From assembly GCA_036269915.1 (NCBI GenBank), contig DATBDM010000052.1, positions 1 to 10,292 on the forward strand: 10,292 nucleotides of DNA, in the 5' to 3' direction. The notes under the pieces were generated by a model. That model was not told where the DNA came from, made no database searches, and was given only the letters and a program-made list of their open reading frames with translations. Positions 5,642-10,292 of this stretch are shown piece by piece (position 1 is the stretch's first letter; every line of letters starts with the position of its first letter). A program made the position numbers and the translations under genes. This stretch comes from DATBDM01 sp036269915 (GTDB lineage: Bacteria > Actinomycetota > Thermoleophilia > Solirubrobacterales > Solirubrobacteraceae).

Positions 5642-6349
5642 ATGGAGGTGCTCGAGCTGTGGCGCTACCCCGTGAAGTCGCTGCAGGGCGAGCGCCTCGA
5701 GGCCGCCTTCGTGACGCCCGACGGCATCGACGGCGACCGGCGCTTCGCCCTCTACGACGTCGCGACCGGCTTTGGCCTGACCGCGCGCCGCGAGCCGCAG
5801 CTGCTGTTCGCCTCCGCCCGGCTGCGCGACGACGGCAGGCCGGAGATCACGCTGCCCGACGGTTCGATCGCCGCGGACGACGCCGCGCTCTCGACATGGC
5901 TCGGCCGTCCCGTCGAGCTGCGCTCGGCCCGCGCCGACATCGCCCTGAGCTACGAGGACGTCGTCGACTTCGAGCACGAGCCCGACAGCGACTGGAGCGC
6001 CTGGGAAGGTCCCGTCGGCGCGTTCCACGACCACGCCGACGCCCGCCTCTCGCTCGTCTCCACGGCGACGATCGCGGACTGGGACGCGCGCCGTTTCCGC
6101 TCCAACGTGCTGCTCGACGGCGGCGGCGAGGACGAGCTCGTCGGCCGCCGGATCCCGATCGGCGAGGCGACGATCGACGTCGGCATGCGGATCAAGCGCT
6201 GCGTGATGACCACGCGCGCACAGCCCGGCGGCATCGCGCGCGATCTCGACGTCCTGCGCACGATCGCCCGCGAGCGCGATGCCCGGCTCGCGGTCGGCGG
6301 CCTCGTCGCCCACGCGGGTCTCATTCGCGTGGGCGACCGGGTGGTATGA
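5642..6349 (+). CDS. MOSC-domain protein
   Basis: A 235-residue protein with an N-terminal MOSC_N beta-barrel (LWRYPVKSLQGERL 6-19; DGIDGDRRFALYD 27-39) and a C-terminal MOSC domain (RRFRSNVLLDG 150-160; RCVMTTRAQPGG 186-197; GGLVAHAGLIRVGD 219-232). MOSC proteins such as YcbX, YiiM and eukaryotic mARC bind molybdenum cofactor, with a conserved Cys coordinating Mo. The candidate here is C187 in RIKRCVMTT. Members typically reduce N-hydroxylated compounds or handle sulfur. No iron-sulfur ferredoxin domain is attached, unlike YcbX, so a separate electron donor would be needed. ATG at 5642 is the natural start; upstream in-frame codons overlap the divergent gene. No Shine-Dalgarno precedes it. 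The FrnE-like gene follows after 22 bases, so they are probably cotranscribed. Confidence 0.88.
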   Translation: MEVLELWRYPVKSLQGERLEAAFVTPDGIDGDRRFALYDVATGFGLTARREPQLLFASARLRDDGRPEITLPDGSIAADDAALSTWLGRPVELRSARADIALSYEDVVDFEHEPDSDWSAWEGPVGAFHDHADARLSLVSTATIADWDARRFRSNVLLDGGGEDELVGRRIPIGEATIDVGMRIKRCVMTTRAQPGGIARDLDVLRTIARERDARLAVGGLVAHAGLIRVGDRVV

Positions 6350-6371
6350 GGTTGCTGCTACAACGACCTTC

Positions 6372-7058
6372 ATGGACGTCGAGATCTGGTCCGACATCGC
6401 CTGCCCCTGGTGCTACGTCGGCAAGCGCCGCTTCGAGGCCGCGTTGGCCGCCTTCGCGCATCGTGATGACGTCACGGTGACCTGGCGCTCCTTCGAGCTC
6501 GACCCGGAGGCGCCCGCCGAGCGCCCGGGCGACCGCGCCGAGCACCTCGCGGCCAAGTACGGCTCGAGCGTCGAGCAGGCGCGCGAGATGGAGGCCCGCA
6601 TGACCGAGGTCGCCGCGGGCGAGGGCCTGGACTTCCACTTCGAGACCGCACGGGCGGGCAACACGCTCGACGCGCACCGCCTCGTGCACCTCGCCGGAGA
6701 GCATGGCGTCCAGGACGCGATGAAGGAGCGCCTCATGCGCGCCTACCTGTCCGAGGGCGAGCTGATCTCCGACGCCGCGACGCTCGAGCGCCTCGGCCGC
6801 GAGGTCGGCCTGCCGGAGGACGAGCTGCGCGCGCTGCTCGCCGGCGACCGCTTCGCCGCCGAGGTCCGCGACGACGAGCGCACCGCCGCGTCACTGGGCA
6901 TCTCCGCGGTCCCGTTCTTCGTGGTCGACCGCCGCTTCGGCGCGGCCGGCGCGCAGTCGCCCGAGATCCTCGGTTCGCTGCTCGAGCAGGCCTGGGAGGC
7001 CCGCGCCCCGTTGTCCGTCGTCACAGAGGGCCCCGTGTGCGGGCCGGAGGGGTGCTGA
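6372..7058 (+). CDS. DsbA-family oxidoreductase, FrnE-like
   Basis: The 228-residue protein is a thioredoxin-fold DsbA relative of the FrnE group. The active-site motif is C11-P-W-C14 in WSDIACPWCYVGKRR. A helical insertion covers about residues 45-160 (KYGSSVEQAREME, NTLDAHRLVHLA), and the cis-proline is P181 in ISAVPFFVVDRRFG. No signal peptide is present, so it is cytoplasmic, as is usual for FrnE proteins; roles include disulfide exchange, oxidative stress tolerance and polyketide-related reactions. A second cysteine pair ends the protein (VCGPEGC, C223 and C228), a tail I have seen in FrnE relatives. It might relay electrons to the CPWC site. The stop codon overlaps the next start as TGATG, so the 101-residue neighbour is translationally coupled. 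Confidence 0.92.
   Translation: MDVEIWSDIACPWCYVGKRRFEAALAAFAHRDDVTVTWRSFELDPEAPAERPGDRAEHLAAKYGSSVEQAREMEARMTEVAAGEGLDFHFETARAGNTLDAHRLVHLAGEHGVQDAMKERLMRAYLSEGELISDAATLERLGREVGLPEDELRALLAGDRFAAEVRDDERTAASLGISAVPFFVVDRRFGAAGAQSPEILGSLLEQAWEARAPLSVVTEGPVCGPEGC
7046..7052 (+). promoter_or_regulatory. Shine-Dalgarno of the 101-residue ORF
   Basis: GGAGGGG lies inside the end of the FrnE-like gene, five bases before ATG 7058. It selects that ATG over the in-frame GTG at 7037. Confidence 0.75.
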
Positions 7059-7363
7059 TGAAGCAGGTCGCCTACATCACGCAGGGCCATTCGGAGTACG
7101 AGCCCGCGCTGCGGGAGCTGCTCGACGCCACCGGCATCGACCCGCACGAGTTCCTCGGGCTCGACTACTACTCGCTCGTCCCGTTCTTCGTCCTGGCCGG
7201 CGCGACCGTCGCGCCCGACGCCCACAGCCACGGCACCGAGGTGCACCTCACCGGCGTGCGCGTGCTCGTCCCCGAGGACCTCGAGGACGCCTTCCTCGCC
7301 ACGCTGCCGGAGATCCTCTCCGACGCCTACGGCGAGGACGACGACGCCGGCGCCGCGGGCTGA
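7058..7363 (+). CDS. Small acidic protein of unknown function
   Basis: I do not recognise this 101-residue protein. It is well supported as a gene: ATG overlaps the FrnE-like stop as TGATG, GGAGGGG lies five bases upstream, and codon use matches its neighbours. It opens KQVAYITQGHSEYEPALREL, has a short hydrophobic stretch YYSLVPFFVLAGATVAP (44-60) too polar and brief for a sure membrane span, then DAHSHGTEVHLTG with histidines at 63, 65 and 70, and an acidic tail (EDDDAG). It contains no cysteine, so it is not a disulfide substrate of FrnE by itself. Metal binding through the histidine cluster is possible. The final 37 bases overlap the end of the opposing glycosyltransferase gene. Confidence 0.75.
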   Translation: MKQVAYITQGHSEYEPALRELLDATGIDPHEFLGLDYYSLVPFFVLAGATVAPDAHSHGTEVHLTGVRVLVPEDLEDAFLATLPEILSDAYGEDDDAGAAG

Positions 7364-8847
7364 CCGCGGACGAGGTACAGCTCCGCCCGCACGGTGCTGC
7401 GGCGGATCGTGACCTTCGAGTGCGGCGCGCGGCCGAGCGCCACCAGCCGCGGGTCGCTGCCCAGCGCGGCGCGCCACTCGCGCGTCCTTGCGCGGACGGC
7501 GCGCAGCCACGGTGAGCGCGCGGTGCCGGGCTTGAACACGGGCGTGACCAGCAGGACGTGCTTGCCGGGCGCGAGGTCCGCGATGCGCGGGTCGAGCCGC
7601 TTCGCGGCGTGCCCGTGGCGCAGCTTGTGGAGGCCGTCGCGCCAGTCGGTGACGCGCGGGTCGCCGGTGCGCCCGAGCGGCGTCAGGTAGCGCATGCCCT
7701 CGGGCAGGTAGCGGTCGAGCACCGGCACCTGCTCGGGCTGGGTCGAGACCACGAGGTCACCGGGCAGCAGCTGCGCGCCAAGCTGCACGGTCACCCGGCG
7801 CACGTTGCTCTTCGCCGGCGGCGGCCCGCTGAACAGCCAGACCACCGCCACCAGCGCGAGCGCGGCGAGCGTCCAGCGCGCGCCGCGGGCGGTGATCGAC
7901 GCGAAGGCGAGCAGCAGCGGGCCGAGGAGCACGGCGAAGTAGCGCGCCGACCACGCCGGCTCGAGCTGGGAGAACAGCCACGCCGAGGCGGCAGCCACGA
8001 CGGCGACGGTGAGCAGCACGCGCGCCGGCTCGTCGAGCCGCTGCAGCCGGCCGCCCCGCGCGAGCGCGACCGCCACCGCCGGCAGCGCCACGACGCCGAA
8101 CAGCGAGACGGGGACGCTGAGCAGCAAGAGCGGCGACGGCCGCTCGGCCCACGGCGCGCCGGTGTGCGCGGCCTGGGAGAGCACGCTCGGCACCCACGGG
8201 GCGTAGGCGACGGCGACTGCCGCGGCGAGCAGCAGGCCGTCGCGCGCGGCGACGCGGCCGCGGCGCCACAGGACCAGCCACGCGGCGGCCATGCCCGCGC
8301 ACAGGAACACGCCCCAGTTGTGGGTGTAGAGCAGCAGCACGAGCCAGATGCCGAGCGGCACGAGCTGGCTGCGGCGACCCTGTGCGAACGCGAGCACGAA
8401 GCTCGCCGAGGCCAGCAGCGAGAGCAGCGCGACGAGCGAGTACATGCGCGTCTCCTGCGCGTACAGCGTCAGGAACGGGCACCCCGCGGCGGCGCCCACC
8501 GCGATCGCGCCGGCGCGCGGGCCGAAGATCGAGCGGGCGGCCCACCAGGCGGCGGGCACGGTCGCGAGCGCGAACAGCAGCGACAGCGAGCGCGTGGCGG
8601 CCTCGCCCGCCCCGAAGAGCGCGATCCAGCCGTGCAGCAGGACGTAGTAGAGCGGCGGCGAGCCGTCCTCGATCAGCGCGCGCGGGATGTCCGACAGCGG
8701 GTGCGAGGCGATCCCGACGGAGATGCCCTCGTCGATCCAGTAGCCCGAGCGCAGCGCGCCGACGCGCAGGAGCAGCGAGACGGCCACGGCCAGGCCGAGG
8801 CCGGCCATCACCCGCCCGTTGATCCGGATCGCGCCCGCCGTTTCCAC
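7327..8847 (-). CDS. Integral-membrane glycosyltransferase (GT39/ArnT-like)
   Basis: A 506-residue polytopic protein resembling GT-C transferases of the ArnT/PMT type, which move sugars from polyprenyl-phosphate donors on the outer membrane face. The first span (about 14-30) is followed by SGYWIDEGIS with the acidic pair D39-E40, the hallmark of the first external loop, then SPPLYYVLLHGW (63-74) and AQETRMYSL (130-138), both typical. Further hydrophobic spans continue to about residue 340. The remaining 165 residues are soluble and basic. GTG at 8847 is preferred because it keeps RINGR before the first span (positive-inside) and CACACT ends seven bases upstream, fitting a leaderless start. 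ATG 8808 would leave 493 residues without that charge, and the frame is open up to 8928. Acceptor and sugar cannot be inferred. The C-terminal end overlaps the 101-residue gene. Confidence 0.85.
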   Translation of the reverse strand: METAGAIRINGRVMAGLGLAVAVSLLLRVGALRSGYWIDEGISVGIASHPLSDIPRALIEDGSPPLYYVLLHGWIALFGAGEAATRSLSLLFALATVPAAWWAARSIFGPRAGAIAVGAAAGCPFLTLYAQETRMYSLVALLSLLASASFVLAFAQGRRSQLVPLGIWLVLLLYTHNWGVFLCAGMAAAWLVLWRRGRVAARDGLLLAAAVAVAYAPWVPSVLSQAAHTGAPWAERPSPLLLLSVPVSLFGVVALPAVAVALARGGRLQRLDEPARVLLTVAVVAAASAWLFSQLEPAWSARYFAVLLGPLLLAFASITARGARWTLAALALVAVVWLFSGPPPAKSNVRRVTVQLGAQLLPGDLVVSTQPEQVPVLDRYLPEGMRYLTPLGRTGDPRVTDWRDGLHKLRHGHAAKRLDPRIADLAPGKHVLLVTPVFKPGTARSPWLRAVRARTREWRAALGSDPRLVALGRAPHSKVTIRRSTVRAELYLVRGQPAAPASSSSP

Positions 8848-8930
8848 GTCGGCCAGTGTGCCCCACGCGCGCCCGCGCAAGGCCGCCCGGCAAGCCGAGC
8901 CAACAGCTCCTAACCTCCCGCGCGGCACGT
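8848..8930. promoter_or_regulatory. Divergent promoter region, glycosyltransferase / lyase homologue
   Basis: This 83-bp gap separates divergent starts. On the plus strand TAACCT (8911-8916) fits a TANNNT -10 and would give a transcript starting about eight bases before ATG 8931, which has no Shine-Dalgarno. On the minus strand CACACT (complement of 8855-8860) ends seven bases before GTG 8847. Recognisable -35 hexamers are not seen for either, so both are tentative. Confidence 0.3.
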
Positions 8931-10292
8931 ATGTCCAGGCTCCCGACCATCACCCTCGACGGGCGCACGCTCACGCCGGCGGCGGTGGTCGACATCGCCC
9001 GTGGCCGCGCCGAGGCGAGGATCGGGACGGCGGCGCGCGACCGCAACCGCGCGGCCGAGCGGCTCGTGCGGGCGCTCGTCGACCGCGGCGAGCTGCTCTA
9101 CGGCGTCACCACCGGGGTCGGGACGCTGCGCTCGTCACCGTCGCGCGGCGAGGATGCGGGCGAGCACCAGTGGCGGCTGATCCGGTCGCACGCGGGCGGC
9201 GGTGGAGCGCCGCTGACCGTCGAGGTCGTGCGTGCGGCGATGGCGGTGCGCGCGAACCAGCTCGGCGCGGGCGGCGCCGGGGTCGGCGACAGCCTGCTCG
9301 ACAGCCTGCTCGGCGCCCTGCGTGCGGGCGTCACGCCGCTCGCGCGCGAGCTCGGCTCGCTCGGAACCGGCGACCTGACCGTGCTCGCCGAGATCGGGCT
9401 CGCGCTCGGCGGCGAGGGCCAGTGCTGGGTCGGCGACGACGTGGTCCCCGCGGGCGAGGCGCTCGCCGCCCACGGCCTCGACCCCGTCGTCTACGGGCCG
9501 CGCGACGGCATCGGCTTCATGAGCTCCAACGCCGTCTCGATCGGCCAGGCGGCGCTCGTCTTCCACGATGCGAGCCGGCTGCTCGACTCCGCGCTGGCCG
9601 TCACCGCGCTCTCCTACGACGCGACGGGCGCCGATCTCGCGGTGCTCGACCCGCGGGTGCACGCCGCGCGGCCCCACCGCGGGCAGGTCGAGGTCGCGCG
9701 GCGGCTGCGCGAGCTGCTGGACTGGGATCCCGCCCGCCCGCGCGAGCGCCCGTCGCATTCGGCGATCCACGACGCGTTCGTCTTCCGCTGCGTGCCGCAG
9801 GTGGAGGGCGCGCTGCTCGACGCGCTCGAGCATCTCGACCAGGTCCTCGAGATCGAGCTCAACGTCGCGGGCGAGAACGCGCTGATGCTGCCGCGTGACG
9901 GCGTCGCGCTGCCCAACGGCAACTTTCACGCGGGCATCCTCACGCTCGCGCTCGACTCGCTGCGCGGGGCGATGGCGCAGTCGGCGTCGCTCGTGGCCGC
10001 TCGCGTGAGCGCGCTGCTCGACCCGGACGTGACCGGGCTCACACCGCAGCTCGCGCGCGACCCGGGTCCGGACTCCGGCGCGATGATCCTCGAGTACACC
10101 GCGCACGCCGCCGCGGCCGAGGTGCGCTCGCTGGCGGCGACGGCGGCCTCGCAGACGACGACCGTGCAGTCGGGGATCGAGTCGCACGCGAACTTCGCGG
10201 GGCACTCGGCACGGCGCACCTCGGACGCGCTGGGCCGGATGGCCGTGGCGATCTCCGCCGAGCTCGTCCTTGCCGTGCGGGCGATGCGGCTG
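8931..10292 (+). CDS. Divergent aromatic amino acid lyase (HAL/PAL/TAL) homologue, 3' partial
   Basis: The frame from ATG 8931 is open to the window end (454 codons seen, close to the roughly 500-residue norm). It is a clear homologue of the MIO ammonia-lyases: GELLYGVTTGVG (53-64), RLIRSHAGGGG (82-92), GSLGTGDLTVLAEIGLALGG (142-161), FRCVPQVEG (285-293), PNGNFHAG (328-335) and ESHANFAGHSARR (417-429). Against Pseudomonas HAL, Y57, H87, R286, F332 and E417 keep catalytic residues. However, the MIO-forming Ala-Ser-Gly is Gly145-Thr146-Gly147, Tyr280 is F283, Gln277 is H280, and the NGT region reads SSN (198-200). MIO formation from this triad is doubtful, so an ordinary histidine ammonia-lyase role is unlikely; a distinct lyase, mutase or non-catalytic subfamily is possible. 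The gene begins without a Shine-Dalgarno, and hutU/hutI-type partners are not in view. Confidence 0.9.
   Translation, partial: MSRLPTITLDGRTLTPAAVVDIARGRAEARIGTAARDRNRAAERLVRALVDRGELLYGVTTGVGTLRSSPSRGEDAGEHQWRLIRSHAGGGGAPLTVEVVRAAMAVRANQLGAGGAGVGDSLLDSLLGALRAGVTPLARELGSLGTGDLTVLAEIGLALGGEGQCWVGDDVVPAGEALAAHGLDPVVYGPRDGIGFMSSNAVSIGQAALVFHDASRLLDSALAVTALSYDATGADLAVLDPRVHAARPHRGQVEVARRLRELLDWDPARPRERPSHSAIHDAFVFRCVPQVEGALLDALEHLDQVLEIELNVAGENALMLPRDGVALPNGNFHAGILTLALDSLRGAMAQSASLVAARVSALLDPDVTGLTPQLARDPGPDSGAMILEYTAHAAAAEVRSLAATAASQTTTVQSGIESHANFAGHSARRTSDALGRMAVAISAELVLAVRAMRL

Noticed and set aside
6359..6364. TACAAC as a leaderless -10 for the FrnE-like gene
   Set aside because: The spacing to ATG 6372 is suitable but the final T of TANNNT is missing and the gene follows MOSC by 22 bases, so cotranscription explains expression better.
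7558..8913. 451-codon plus-strand frame opposite the glycosyltransferase
   Set aside because: Highly Arg/Glu/Gln-rich low-complexity translation, antisense to a clear membrane protein; a GC-driven shadow.
8819..9898. 359-codon plus-strand frame overlapping the lyase homologue
   Set aside because: Arg/Ala-rich translation in another frame; the frame starting at 8931 carries all the lyase signatures.
8931..10292. Annotation as hutH, classical histidine ammonia-lyase
   Set aside because: The MIO triad and several catalytic residues differ, and no other histidine-utilisation gene is visible, so the symbol would overstate the evidence.

Overview
The window is a very GC-rich, densely packed bacterial chromosome segment. 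Codon third positions are almost all G or C, GTG/TTG and apparently CTG starts are used, and several genes lack a Shine-Dalgarno sequence. The protein styles (FrnE-type DsbA, MOSC, UshA-type nucleotidase, divergent HAL-like lyase) suggest an actinobacterium, perhaps a Solirubrobacterales/Thermoleophilia member. That placement is inference from style. No tRNA, rRNA, CRISPR array, IS element or integrase was seen.

Layout. (A) 1-1454, plus strand: the last codons of an unidentified gene, a Tat-exported DUF6916-like protein, a phage tail-collar (MdpB-like) protein and a GNAT acetyltransferase. Consecutive genes are joined by 4-nt NTGA overlaps. (B) 1411-4381, minus strand: a secreted UshA-type 5'-nucleotidase, then a short sulfotransferase-like protein, then an aspartyl/asparaginyl beta-hydroxylase-like 2-oxoglutarate oxygenase, again joined by NTGA overlaps. 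(C) 4382-4588: the only sizeable noncoding stretch, a divergent regulatory region. (D) 4589-5616: a cupin (+) facing an SRPBCC/START-like protein (-), whose stop codons share one CTAG. (E) 5642-7363, plus strand: MOSC protein, FrnE/DsbA-like oxidoreductase and a 101-residue unknown protein. (F) 7327-8847, minus strand: a multi-span GT39/ArnT-like glycosyltransferase. (G) 8931 to the window end, plus strand: an aromatic amino acid lyase (HAL/PAL/TAL) homologue, cut off by the window edge.

Two items deserve most attention. First, the lyase homologue keeps the fold signatures of the MIO enzymes, but the prosthetic-group triad Ala-Ser-Gly reads Gly-Thr-Gly and several other catalytic positions are changed, so its chemistry is probably not that of ordinary histidine ammonia-lyase. 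Second, regions A and B form a plausible functional module. An exported tail-collar protein sits beside an acetyltransferase, a beta-hydroxylase and a sulfotransferase; a hydroxylase that creates an OH group next to a sulfotransferase that could cap it is chemically coherent, although the target is unknown.

The three convergent gene pairs all overlap at their 3' ends (44, 4 and 37 bp), leaving no room for conventional intergenic terminators.
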